From assembly GCA_963920635.1 (NCBI GenBank), contig OY987304.1:34348365-34412364 (forward strand): DNA of 64,000 bases, in the 5' to 3' direction. This document shows, in pieces, positions 23,640 through 34,511 of this stretch. The notes under the pieces are model-generated. The model did not search any database. It was not told the DNA's origin and worked only from the letters and a program-made list of their open reading frames with translations. Position 1 is the first letter of the stretch, and each line of letters starts with the position of its first letter. This DNA is from Pseudeuparius sepicola. Its lineage: Eukaryota > Arthropoda > Insecta > Coleoptera > Anthribidae. A program made the translations under genes and the position numbers.

Positions 23640-23880
23640 TGACGTATAAACACAGACCTATATAGCTATATAGGTCTGTGGTATTAATAAGACTTCTCAC
23701 GGCTATAGTTTCATGTCCTGGAAAGTAGATGGCGCCTATGGTCAACAATGTATTTTGCATTGTATTTTGTCTCTGGGAAGCGCATGGTGAGCCAGAGAAC
23801 TGTCAAACATGACAGTCGTGAGCAGTCTTTATTAATACGACAGTCAACGCTATTATGGGAATTTATTATAAGAATCCTAC
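23640..23880 (+). repeat. Dispersed module (pair of 15090-15285) with inserted palindrome
   Basis: This matches the minus strand of 15090-15285 over most of its length. The difference is at its left: where the other copy reads GACGTATTTATAAGACTT-like sequence, this one has ~34 extra bases, the palindrome at 23651-23680. Comparing the two copies therefore defines the palindrome as an insertion. Confidence 0.75.
23651..23680. repeat. Perfect 30 bp palindrome built from the CACAGACCTAT end motif
   Basis: CACAGACCTATATAG is followed at once by its exact reverse complement. Its outer halves are the same motif that brackets satellite block C at 20346 and 22613. It looks like the two ends of that element family joined with no interior. 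It could form a cruciform or an RNA hairpin. Confidence 0.85.
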
Positions 23881-25469
23881 ATCTTATAAAATTTCCGCGA
23901 AATTTCATAGAAAAATTCTTTTTCATATTCCCGAACAAATTAACAAAAAAACGCTTCGGAAAACACAAAAGAAAATAAGGTCAGTCGAACAATCTGTAGA
24001 AGAGTCATCAGATGCAGATGCAGCAGTAACAGTCAACCAAGCAGTCAACTATGAAAAAGAAATTGCAACAGCCTCTAACGCATTGTTATCTTGGATAAAG
24101 AATAGGTCTAACCGGTGGATAAATTTTCTTGGAAAAATTAAAATCAATATTTACTTGGATCTTGGATGACAATGATCGACTAATGGGAAAATTCACGTGC
24201 TTCTGCTGTGAAAATATAGCACCTCATCTACTCATTCGATTTCAAAAGTAGCCAAATAGATTGGAAATAAAAAGCGATGGCTCTATTCAAATGTTTACAA
24301 GCATTTCAACTCAAAACACTTGTCGCCGTTAACAGAAAAAGAAAGCAATCAAGTAAGAAACAAAATAAATTACTTATTATAAAAAATGAAAATAATATGT
24401 CCCGTCAACGTGTCCTAATAGTGTTTTTAAAAATAAATGGGAGTTTTGATATAGAATTTTCTCCAAAAAAGCTTCGTTTTCAAATTAGTGGGGGTGGGAT
24501 GTTAAACTTTTTTAATATTGTTTTATTTTATAATTTCTAAAACCCTAAAGATATTGTAATTAAGGCCTGGGCAAATTCTACAGAAAAATATTTTAGTCTG
24601 TAAACTTTGGCCTGAAATATGCGTGGCAAATTAATTTAACTTTAATGTAACATTTAAGAAATAAGAAAGGCTATTGGTCGGTTTTGAAATAAAGTAGCAT
24701 TTTCATTGGTTGGTCTTTAAACATTACTTTAAAATTAAATTATTGTGCCATCCATAAACCACTTAAGTTTAGTAGGTACACACCCCTTATTTGTATAGGT
24801 TGTCATCGAGGTTGCCATAATATGACATAAGATCAAGCATAAGATTATTCGTCCCTTAGGGTACGTTCTGGAGTACGTTCATAGTATGGAGCGACGAGAC
24901 TTCAGATTCCGATAGAGGCTACCTGCGTGGCTTGTCGCTCTGTGATTTTACGCAACGGTATTTGAATAGGAGTGGCCATAGTGGAGCGACGAGAGTCTCT
25001 GTAGCAGACCAATGTTAATCTCAAAAATACTCTTACAAATGGGGACAATCAAATTTTCTAGTTACGCAAGAGGGACAAAATATTTTTAAGACGAAAAAAA
25101 CACTAGTACAAAGGGGTTTTAGGCCACTCTGAACAAGAGTCTGATATTAGATCCCCCCTAAAAAAATCTCTAATGTAATTTCTACAATTTTCGCACCTAA
25201 AACTGAAACCTATCAAACAAAAAAATTTTCCAAAATTGGTGTGCCAATAAAAATTTTAGAGGGGTGGCACGTCCATAACACACTGTATATGAAATTCACG
25301 GAAATTTATAGGGAAGTCCAAGGAAGTCCGGAGGAAATCCTAGAAAGTTTAGGGAAGTTCGGGGAAGTTTAGGGAAGTTCGGGGAAGTTTAGGGAAATCC
25401 ACCAGAACTTCCCTTTCAGAGGGAAGTTTTGTACGTTTTTTGACCAGTGAAACGCCCCTCGTATAATAT

Positions 25470-26344
25470 GGTCTTAATCTTATATTGCAGGGTATTAAAA
25501 GTGGCCTTTTGAAATAATATAGACATTAAGGGTGCTAATAATGTTTTATGGTCTAAGGGGGCTATAATATCCCCGAATAATGGCGGTTTCGCAAACGGTT
25601 TTTTCTAAAAATTTCCAGAACGAACAAAAATAAAATTCTGAAATTTGGTATGTGATGGACATATATTTGATGTCCGTGAAGTTAGCGACGGTTTTCCAAC
25701 GACGAATTTTTAAAGCGGAGGCAAATTGCGGACATGGCAATACTTTGTTCATTTTTGGGTCACAGAACGCTGGTAAATTATGGCAGACTAATTTCGGGAC
25801 ACCATATATACAGTGCCCTAAAAAAAGTTTGCGACTAGGGTAAACATTTTTAATGAATGGTTTATTTTGAAATTCAAATTTGGGGCTACATTTTGCTTTA
25901 AAAAGGATGAAAAATGACTTGCTCACATTACTTTCGCTATAGGTATCTGTGAAAAAGATATTTAAAAAATAAAATAAAAAAGATGGGTTCATTTATTAAA
26001 ATTTCAAAAATTTTACTTGAAAAAGTTGTTTCTTTTTCAATTTTACATAATTGCACCGTATTTCATGGCATTATTAAGATATTTACTTTTTGATTTTTTT
26101 TGTAATTTTGAACTTTCCGGAAATTTTGAAAACTTGTAACTGCATAAAAACTGCTTTATATTACTGATTTTATCATTCTATTCCCTTTTTATTACCAAAT
26201 TCCTTATTCAATGTTATTACTAAATATCGATAAGATCGAATATCTGTTTTTCAAAAGAAAATGATAGTTATGTTTGTTTGCAAAGTTGATGTACCGTACA
26301 AGCATTTAGGATATCAATATATTTACGTTATATTTTCCAGTACT
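25470..26344. other. Non-coding stretch
   Basis: A 148-codon minus-strand frame (25546-25992) lies here, but I see no domain, no codon or composition signal and no splice context. It is treated as chance. Nothing else stands out. Confidence 0.45.
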
Positions 26345-26855
26345 AAAATATGGGAAAAAGTTGTTTGTATTGCATTATTGTGCCCCTATGCAAATTTTCA
26401 GAAGGATATCACGAAGTTCGTTTTTTCTTAATTATTTCTCTTCAAATCGGTACTCGATATTTTTTCCCCCAAATAACCGAAGAAACTTATTTAGTGGTTG
26501 CTCTCTTACTAAATCTTAACAATACAAATAAATCTCAAGGCAAAGTTAAGGAGAAACATGAGATTTTTTAAAATAGCTATTGTGTAAGAACACAATCTTG
26601 GTGCAAAGACTCTTTCATTTTAAGATAAGTTTATTCTCTGGGCCAGTGTTGTAATATTTCTATATAAAAAAAATTATAAGGTACAGTTTTGTATCGAATT
26701 TTATGGATTGAGTTTCAATTCCAGGAATATCAAGTAAGAAACACGAATATTCTGATATCCTTCTGAAAATTTGCATATGGGCAAAATAATACAATGCAAA
26801 CACATTTTCTTAATAACTTTTTCCGATATTTTCAAGGCAAACTTGATTTTTCCCA
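26345..26855. repeat. Foldback with ~130 bp arms
   Basis: The 26345-26420 stretch (TATGGGAAAAAGTTGTTTG, ATGCAAATTTTCAGAAGG) pairs with the complement of 26740-26850 (CCTTCTGAAAATTTGCAT, AACTTTTTCCGATATTTTC). The best stretch ATGCAAATTTTCAGAAGGATATC is exact in both arms. The loop is ~300 bp and has no gene. Confidence 0.75.
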
Positions 26856-29235
26856 ATTTTTTATTTTAATTGTCAAATTTGACAGTCATAGGCTGTGACG
26901 TCACAAACCTCTTTGGATTTGTAATAATAAACTAAAAGTGGCTACTGAAACAAATAAACTTCGACGAACTGCACATTTTTAATGAATTGTCAAACGTTCT
27001 GTGTATAGAAAAATACTTCTTTTATAATACGCTACGTGCTACGGTAGTAATATGGTGTCAACTACAACAATTTCAATAATAGTGCTTACAAAATGCTTAG
27101 GTACACAAGATCGAATAAAAAAACAACTTCGTGTGGCTCTATTGTAAAGACGAGGTAATTTTTCTTTCCTATTTTTTAATGCATAATAAATAGGTTTTTG
27201 ATAGACTTGTATGTTGTATAATATATGCTTTGAGATAATTATATTTACGAAATAACCTAAAACATATAAAAAAAACTGGAAACCTTAAAGTAAATGTACA
27301 AATTTTCAAAGTGTTAGGTAGGTACTTCGGAAATATTATTGCAAAGAATCCAAAAAGTTTTAATTTTTTAGGTAAGTACCTACTCTATAATAAAGGGGCG
27401 GCATAAGGCATGATCATTCGCTTTTCTTTGCATCAGTTGTTTTTGAAATAAAAATTTGAAATTTTCAGGAGTTTGCCAGTAGGGAAATGTCCAACTTTTA
27501 GTCTTAGTCAGACCTTTAGAAGGCTGGAAAAAAACTCTACCGTTTTGCCCTAAGCATGCAGTTACCTATACTACCCGTTATTGTTCGTAGCAAGTTAAAT
27601 TGAGATGCCGTTATTGTTCTGGAACGCGACCCGAAGAACTTTATTCTGAAAGTTTTCTTTGGTAGTGGTAACCGTCGATGGACCCCTTCCTCAATCAACG
27701 GTGGTAACGTATCTGTCATGGCACAGTGGTTTTCTGTTTTTTTCCAAGGCATCCTAAATAATTCAACCAAGAGCGGTATGTCAATTTAAATGTAAAATGT
27801 TTCCACTATTTTAAATATTATTGGGGTATGTATGAAAGAGATATTTTCTTTGTAAGTGTAAATAAATATGTGTTTACGAAAATATTCGTTATATATTTAG
27901 TTCCCAAAGCACTCTAGATGGTATGCTTCAGCCAAGAATAATAAATAGGTAATTGGAAAAAATACAAATAGATTCAAAACTATCGATTTTAGGTATGTAG
28001 TTGTTTAGACAAAGTCGACATTTTAGTAGAGAGTTCAATTTTAATAATATTTATAGATCGTTCAATTTGAAAAAATGTGTCGTTGATATTTTTTCATACG
28101 AGAGTTGGAGACTAATCTTCGATCACCCTGTAAAATCAGTATGAAAATGATTGCCGGCTTAGTAGGAGCAACCTTCCAACTTTAATAAAGCGCGGACAAA
28201 ATTTGAACTTTTGCAACTGTCTTGAAGTTATAGGGAGAACTTTAGCAATCCCGCAAATATCAAAAATTTAAAAAAGGTTACATATCTCAGGAACTATGAG
28301 GTTTAAGTATAGAGTTTATTAGACGAACTGACATTAAAATTTAGCAAGAAATCCGAATATGTAATAATATATAAGGTGTTCTTTTTAAAATAGGTAAGGA
28401 AGTTGCTGTCAACTTCCGGTATAACCGGAAATTGCCGAAAGTTGAAAATATTTTACTTCAAGTGGCTTGGGTCCGATAACCTAAGTATGCAAATTTTCAG
28501 ATTTTTTTCCGTGTGGTTCTCCAGATAATTTTAATGCACGGTCTTGGGGCCGCACCCTGTATTTACAAAATAACCTAAATCGTATCAAAAAACTGGAAAT
28601 CTTGATTGTGCCACCAATAATACTTTTTAAAATCATGAAACAAAATAAGTTGCCTTTGGTAATGTATCTATTCCTATAAATAATACATCGTTGATTCACA
28701 TACATTGTGCCTAAAATATAACACTCGTATTATCCAAACACTTCACACTGTGTCTGTGGCTTCATTTAGGCTAAATTATAAAAAGTACCTATTTGGGCAA
28801 TACTATAATATGTTTTCATTGTTCTTTTTTTTCTGCCCTTTTCTTGTTTTATATTATTTGTAGAATGCTTTGCCCGAGGCTTTGCCTGGATGTTGGATGA
28901 CTTTTGTTTAGGTACTCAATCGTTATTTTATATTATTTTTTATATTATTCACAATTGTTACCATATAAAATAAAAATATAATTATTTCACCTTTTCTTTC
29001 ATATCATAAATAATAACAAATGTGTCAATCTTAGTAATATATCGTAATTTTATAATATCGAACTACAATTCAAATAATATGTACCTAAGTAATGTTTTTC
29101 TCATACACTTTCCCTTTTATATTGTGAAACTATAAACCCCTCATTCTCTATATATAAATAATTTATATAAAAACAATTTTCTCTTCCATTTTAGATAAAC
29201 ACAATTTGTAAAAAAATCATTTACATTTGTATATT
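26856..29235. other. Intergenic or intronic repeat-rich stretch
   Basis: No supported gene. Around 28370-28565 is a repeat-like unit framed by AAGGTGTTCTTTTT and GCACCCTGTATTT. It contains AACTTCCGGTATAACCGGAA, a near-palindrome of the kind found in dispersed insect repeats. A 77-codon minus frame at 27537-27770 has no recognisable domain. Confidence 0.4.
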
Positions 29236-29275
29236 GTACCTGATGATGGCTTATAAGCCGAAACATGTGTTGTAC
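29236..29275 (+). ncRNA. Minimal hammerhead-ribozyme-like motif
   Basis: The core CTGATGA (29240-29246) is followed by a stem GGCTT/AAGCC (29248-29259), GAA (29260-29262), a 2 bp stem III AC/GT around the loop ATGT, then T (29271) as the nucleotide before the cleavage site. Stem I is GTAC/GTAC (29236-29239 with 29272-29275). This is the type I layout with a very short stem III described for hammerheads of Penelope-like and other retroelements. One extra T sits between the core and stem II, and stem I is only 4 bp, so self-cleavage is uncertain. No reverse-transcriptase frame is visible nearby. Confidence 0.5.
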
Positions 29276-29762
29276 TTTTATTAAACGAAAAACTTAAAAC
29301 AACGTCCTTTTAATGGTTGAATGACAGAAAAAAACAAAAATTAACATTTAAATATATACGACCAGGAATTGAAACTTTAATAAAATTATTGAGGTACTTA
29401 GGTACTATTTAATTTATTTTTTTGGTATTCATTTTTCTTGTAATTTTAAAACTAGAGCAGATATTAATTAGTATTTTCTTTTTGGTTTTATATTTCTATG
29501 TTGTATATTTTATGTTCTATGTCTAAATCGCCCTTTTTTACCCCCCTCCAGATTGCAAAAAAAAAAACAATAAAATTATAACGTCATGCTCGGGTATTTA
29601 ATAATATATTGTTAGTTAAGTTTTTCCCTACATTTTTACACTCCCGATAGTCCCGATATATTGTTTACTTATTATTATTTTACTGAATGATATTATCCTG
29701 TATTTGGGACAGTCAATTTTGTCGTAATTTATTATTGTTGACATTTTTCTCCTCTGTTGCAG

Positions 29763-29950
29763 TGCTCAGCTGGGGGTGGCGAGACGCACGGACAGGGGCG
29801 CCTCGTGCGCGGGGTTGGAGGGTGCGGCGGCGGCGTCGCGGCGCCCCACCGGTCCACCGCCCCTGCTGCGCTCCCGGACTCTGCCCGCCATCGTCGCTCC
29901 GGGCGTCGGCATCCTGCGCGCGCAGCTAGACGGCCACCCTCCAGATAGAG
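29763..29950 (+). CDS. Internal exon of an unidentified host gene (Ser/Arg/Pro-rich)
   Basis: A pyrimidine tract ending TGTTGCAG (AG at 29761-29762) and a strong donor GAG|GTAAGTA at 29950/29951 delimit 188 bp of about 70% GC in otherwise AT-rich DNA. The only frame open throughout that also suits the splice phases starts with the codon at 29764. It gives a low-complexity Ala/Arg start, then RRPTGPPPLLRSRTLPAIV, APGVGILRAQLDGHPPDR. It leaves one base (G) at the donor. The next exon at 60933 starts with AT, completing GAT (Asp). RSRTLPAIV looks like a phosphorylation-type basic/Ser motif in a regulatory tail, but I do not recognise the protein. The other two frames are also open over most of the exon because of high GC, so the frame choice depends on the phase match. 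Confidence 0.72.
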
Positions 29951-30579
29951 GTAAGTAGGTATTAAGCGAGTGTAACGGAACGTAAAGTACGATTCACGAA
30001 TTGTGGGGTACACGTCATCAATTTACGTCACTGAATCAAGCAAACCTAGCCGGCATCCTCCAGTGCCGTAGATTTAAATGGGGAAAATTTATACTTGTAA
30101 ACACAACCAGATATTCACCCAAATTTTAATTGTAACATAATGCGTTTTACCCGGTGAATTCGCCCAAATTTTAATTGTAAAATAATGCGTTTTACCATCA
30201 CAGGCCTATTTAGAGAAGCTGTAATATTAGGTCCGTGGTTTTATTTTTATATATTATATACATTTTACCATGCCTTGAAATTGTATAGTGACTATCTGAC
30301 TATCCAGTTATAGCAATGTAGGTAAGTATGGATATGTTGCTAAGTATGTATGTACGTAGCTAACTGAAAGGATGTTATAAAGACAAAAGATAACTAGATA
30401 CAACTAAATAAAAAAAAATTGACCACATCTTTTAAGAATTTATCAAACACAAAGAATATAAATATATTGACTATTTAATACAAACGATAGCTTGACCAAC
30501 TCCAGGGTAAATAAACAAATTTCGAAATAAATATATGAACCCAGATAAAGTACATTAATAACAGATACTTCAAACCAAA

Positions 30580-30895
30580 AATAAATAAAAAAATATAGTT
30601 TAAAAAAACTAAAAAAACACGCTTTAATAGCAAACCGAACTAAAAAGTAAAAAATAATAATAGCAAACCAAATTTTATTGTAAAAAAGCATGGGTGCTTT
30701 TTAATATATTTTTATGATAACTCTACTTTTATCAATAGCTACTAATGAAATATTTATAACAATTGATGTCATGCACCCCACGCTTCTTTTTTACAATAAA
30801 ATTCGGTTTGCTATTATTATTTTTACTTATTAGTTGGATTTGCTATTAAAGCGTGTTTTTTTAGTTTATTTTTAAACTAGGTATATTTTGTAACA
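30580..30895. repeat. Foldback with ~110 bp arms
   Basis: AACTAAAAAAACACGCTTTAATAGCAAA at left (to about 30690) pairs with the complement of 30771-30895, which reads TTTGCTATTAAAGCGTG and CAATAAAATTCGGTTTGC in reverse order. The loop of ~80 bp contains GCATGGGTGC opposite GCACCCCACG, extending the pairing. It is nested in the 29985-33750 element, downstream of its transposase gene. Confidence 0.75.
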
Positions 30896-31010
30896 ATAAG
30901 ACAAAAAAGCGGCTGGCGTATTTTGATACGCCTGAAATTATCATTCTTCTCACTCTGTATTGGATTGGGCGAATTCCTGTAAAAAATTTACGTTGTGGAA
31001 AAAGAAGTGA

Positions 31011-33300
31011 CTAGCGGAACCTCGCGACTGCTTTGACTAGCGGGACCTCATCCTGCCAAGATCGTTTTTGGTTTTCTCTTGCAAATATCCAAGTTTCGTC
31101 AAGGAAAACAACTTGCCCCTTCAACTCAGAGTTTTGATTATTTTTATATTTCCGCAGAAACTCTGCTCTTCTCAAGACTATCTGACCCTTTTCCATTAAC
31201 GCCCTGCGGTTGTCGTCTTTTTTATATTTAAAACCAATCTGTGGTAATAAACGACCCAAGGATGACTTACTAATATCAAGTGGTACTTTAATAGCCAATT
31301 CCTCCCTCAAAGTCTTCAGAGTTAGGTGCTTTTCTGTAAATAATAAATGAATTTAAAGTTTAAAAAATATATATGTTTAACTCTAACCCACTCCAGCTAC
31401 CCCTAACCCTAAAACAAATACATTGTAAGCAAATTTTGATATTTGCAAGAATGAAAAAAAGGTAATTTGATAATTTAAAAGTTGACGTCTAAAACATTAA
31501 CCCAGATACAAAACTCCTAAATATCTTTTGTATTTTAGAATATTTTTTCAGCTCTTTTCCTGGCATTAACACATTTTACTTGTAAAACGCAACCAGATAT
31601 ACCTACCAGATTACCCAGACCTTTCACCCCGGTGAATTCACCCAAATTTCAATTATAAAATAATGCTTTTTACCATCACCTTTTTAGAGAAGTTATAGTA
31701 TTAGGTCTTTGTGTGGTTTTACTTTTATATATTATAATTATACATTACACATTATACATTTAACTCTAAATGCAGAAAAAAACTAAATACTTACCCTTTA
31801 CTTCCTACTCCAACAAACTTCCGCATATGGGCTCTTTATGTATCGATCCAGATACAAAAATACCTGAAACAAAAAACATAAAATACTTAGGCATATATGT
31901 TGATAGACACTTAAGGTGGGAAATACATACCAAATATGTCACAAATAAAATCCGCTGCATACTATATAAGTTCCTAAGAGATTACATCTACGTTCACCAC
32001 CTGAAAATTCTGTACTGCTCCCTAATTCAGTCTGTACTGCTCCCTAATTCAGTCTCATATAACTTAATTTGCAACAGTCACCTAGAACCAATAAACGTAG
32101 CACAAAAATGGGCACTTAAGATTATATATGAAAAAAAAAACATTAACATACCCCAGCGATGCCCTTTTTCGTGAAAGTCAAATATTGGATGCCAGACAGC
32201 TTTTTTGCTTAAATGTAAGTTTCTGTATATAAAATAAAAATAATTGTATCCAGAAATGAGCATAACTATTGCACAAGAAACAAAGAACGGGACTTTCTCA
32301 CACCTAAATGTGATAAAACTATAGGACAAAGAAGTTGTTCATATTTTGCCCCCAAGTTGTATGCACTTGTACCCGAAAACCTGCGAAAAATACAAAATTT
32401 TGACTTATTTAAGAAAGGAGTATTGCACTTACTTAGAGAAACATTGTCTAGAGTCGAAGTACATAGTGTCTTTTAGTCATTTCGGAATCTACCCAACTGG
32501 ATCTGTGTAACTGTTAGGTATTAATAAAGTGCAATAGCTTTAGAATATTATTATTAAAGTGTAATAGTTTCTAAAATACATTTATATTATGTTTTGATCT
32601 CAAATGAGAAGGCATAAATATCCCTGATTGTGTCAACTACCGACTATGTCAAAAATCCAGAGTTTTGTCCGCCACAAACAAGTAATGTAAGTTACTTCGT
32701 GGAAACTTTTTGTTTATTTTTTGTCTAATTACTTATTTAGCAATAATATTAATATTAAGTCTCGTATCAATATATGCAGAGGAAAATAAACATATATTAT
32801 TATTATTATTATTATTATTATTATCGTGTCTTGAAATTGTAAAGTGATAGTCTGACTATCTAGTTATAGCAATGTAGAAACGTAAAAGAAAATTTAACAT
32901 TTAACTACTACACATACCGAATTCAACTAGAATGCAAACTTACTTTCTGAATACATATTATAAATAACATTTCTGACTTCCATTTTCGTTTCCTCTGGCA
33001 AGTCCGTGGTTTTGTTTTTTTTTGTCGAGGTCCATATTTCGCGGCAGAAGTAGTTGAACTTTCCTGGGGACCATCTTGACCCTCTGCTCTCTGCACTTCG
33101 TGGGAAACTAATGCCCAAAGCTTGAGAAACACGCTGAAAAATATTTGATTCCGTAATCACTATCTACTGCTATAATGTTTGCAATTTACCTCTTGGACTG
33201 CATGAACTGGTAAAAGTGGTCCTCCATTGCGTTTTTCATCTTTGAAATAATTTAATAACTTCGCTACAATGGCTTGCAAATTAAGTCTGTGGCCAGGCAT
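31011..33300 (-). CDS. Spliced, C-terminally truncated Tc1/mariner-superfamily transposase gene (3 exons)
   Basis: Exons on the minus strand: 33300-33190 (starts MPGHRLNLQAIVAKLL), 33133-32944 (RVSQALGISF ... TTDLPEETKMEVRNV) and 31333-31011 (KHLTLKTLREELAIKV ... VVFLDETWIF ... ). The donors are GAG|GTAAAT and AAA|GTAAGT. The acceptors are TTTTCAG and TTTACAG. All phases match, giving 207 residues. An N-terminal helix-turn-helix (RVSQALGIS) is followed by a linker and the catalytic-domain start with one catalytic Asp in FLDETW. The frame stops soon after, about where the rest of the DDE domain should follow, so the second Asp and the Glu are missing. Introns are 56 bp and 1,610 bp; the second holds a LINE insertion. 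In the middle exon the stretch SAESRGSRWSPGKFNYF looks out of register, suggesting a compensated frameshift. It is probably inactive as an enzyme but could still bind DNA. Confidence 0.8.
31757..32822 (+). pseudogene. 5'-truncated non-LTR retrotransposon (LINE) 3' end with (ATT)n tail
   Basis: The reading frame from 31770 gives the C-terminal reverse-transcriptase region (KYLGIYVDRHLRWEIHTKYV ... VAQKWALKIIYEKK). Near 32157 the frame shifts to SDALFRESQILDARQLFCLN, ending at a stop near 32235. A later open stretch (NYCTRNKERDFLTP ... YALVPENLRKIQNFDLFKKG) stops at 32478. This is the normal order at the end of a Jockey/CR1-type ORF2. A 3' tail of about nine ATT units ends at 32822. It interrupts a non-coding repeat that is uninterrupted at 30060-30310, and lies in intron 2 of the minus-strand transposase gene. 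Confidence 0.8.
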
Positions 33301-34130
33301 CTTAAGATTATTAGGAAATGTTTATTCACAAACCCGTAACGCAGTAGGTAACAGATATTACCAAAGCCGAACTATTATTACAAAACTTGTAGCAAAAGAA
33401 TCCACAACAAGAACAAGTAAAAAAAAAAAGAACCAAACTTGAAAACAAAGAAAATTCTTATAAAATAGGTACGCACAAAGTCTCAGAATTTTTAAATTTA
33501 TGCTGTGACAGTGTCATAAAATAATATCTTTCCCGAGTCGGCGGTTATAAACTCTACGCTATACGACCTATTGGCGTCTTTGTCTGACACATCCACGGAC
33601 GGGTTGAAGTCAGCCGAACGTATATGTCGACTAATCAAAGACAAAAGGGTGTATGCAGTAAATCAGTTCTGGGCGTATAAGAATAGATCTTATGTCTCTG
33701 ATTGATACAAAAATTGATGACGTGTACGCCACAATTCGTGAATCGTACTTTAAACGAGAAACTTTTCGATTGGGCGTTTCCCTGCAAAGTTATTTGCTTA
33801 TATAGGGTGATGCAAAATCACATTATCGACTTTTTTCAAAAACGGTTCACATTAAAAAATTGAAATTTGGTGTGGACCTCAGTAATCAAATCGCGTTTTT
33901 ATAGATAAAATGCTTTTTGGGTATGTCATATACCAATACAGTGTTCAGAAAAAGGAAATTTCAAAATATTTTTGCAGACGAAGAAAACGTGAGACAAATC
34001 AACCTTATAACTAGAGTAACCCAAATATGCAAGTCGAAACCCTAAAAATATAGGTACGCATAAATATGCAAATTAAGAAATACCTACTTAAAAATATAAA
34101 TTTATTGTTTCATTTACAAATAAACATATA

Positions 34131-34370
34131 TACCGTACTTTCAGCGTTTTAGTAGACATTGCCATGGCTGGGCGGCGCGCCGCCGTGTATTCGGCTAGGT
34201 TCGTCAGTCGTTGGCGGGGGGCGGGGCGTGTTTTTTGCTCGCAAAACTCGACTGATAAGCGGTGCGGGACTACTGTGTACTCCCCCCGCCAACGACTGAC
34301 AAACCTAGCTGGACTCACGGCGATGCGCGGCCTATTCCCTTATGTCTACCAAAACTGTGAAAGTACGGTA
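34131..34370. mobile_element. 236 bp GC-rich MITE with long inverted repeats and TA duplication
   Basis: TACCGTACTTTCA at 34131 is mirrored by TGAAAGTACGGTA ending 34370, and arms continue with gaps to a strong inner stem: CTAGGTTCGTCAGTCGTTGG (34194-) against CCAACGACTGACAAACCTAG (34289-). The centre is unusually GC-rich for the region. There are short open frames on both strands that simply follow the palindrome. TA flanks fit mobilisation by a Tc1/mariner enzyme. Confidence 0.78.
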
Positions 34371-34511
34371 TAATGTATGTACATACAAATTTCTAAATGC
34401 ATTTGTACATAGTAAAAGTAACAATATTTTATTTTAAATTTTCTACATATAGGGTGATTGAACTAAATCTAAATATGCATTTATTATAAATTATAAGAAT
34501 CAGGTTGAAAT

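Larger units (their letters stand above)
23120..25461. mobile_element. 2.34 kb TIR transposon with perfect 8 bp duplication and GGAAGT-rich subterminal arrays
   Basis: The left end CGAGGGGCGTTTCA and right end TGAAACGCCCCTCG are exact reverse complements. TATAATAT lies immediately outside both (23112-23119 and 25462-25469). An 8 bp duplication suggests hAT-like or related transposases. Near each end is a degenerate array of GGAAGTCC/GGAAGTTC units (about 23155-23275 and 25310-25425), in the same orientation at both ends. Such arrays are plausible transposase-binding regions, which is inference. The interior holds the dispersed module at 23640-23880 with its palindrome, and two short unsupported frames (23855-24169, 24277-24540). 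No transposase is recognisable. Confidence 0.85.
29985..33750. mobile_element. 3.77 kb Tc1/mariner-type element, TA target duplication, 34 bp downstream of a host splice donor
   Basis: The left end AAGTACGATTCACGAATTGTGG and the reverse complement of the right end match over 22 bp without gap, continuing loosely to GTACACGTCATCAATTT on both sides. TA flanks each end (29983-29984, 33751-33752). Inside are a spliced transposase gene on the minus strand (31011-33300), a foldback (30580-30895), two related non-coding repeats (30060-30310 and 31560-31757/32823-32880) and a LINE fragment. The size reflects these nested additions. Insertion right after the donor of the 29763 exon places it in the host intron, antisense gene orientation to the host. 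Confidence 0.85.

Noticed and set aside
25546..25992. 148-codon minus frame
   Set aside because: No domain, no splice or composition signal.
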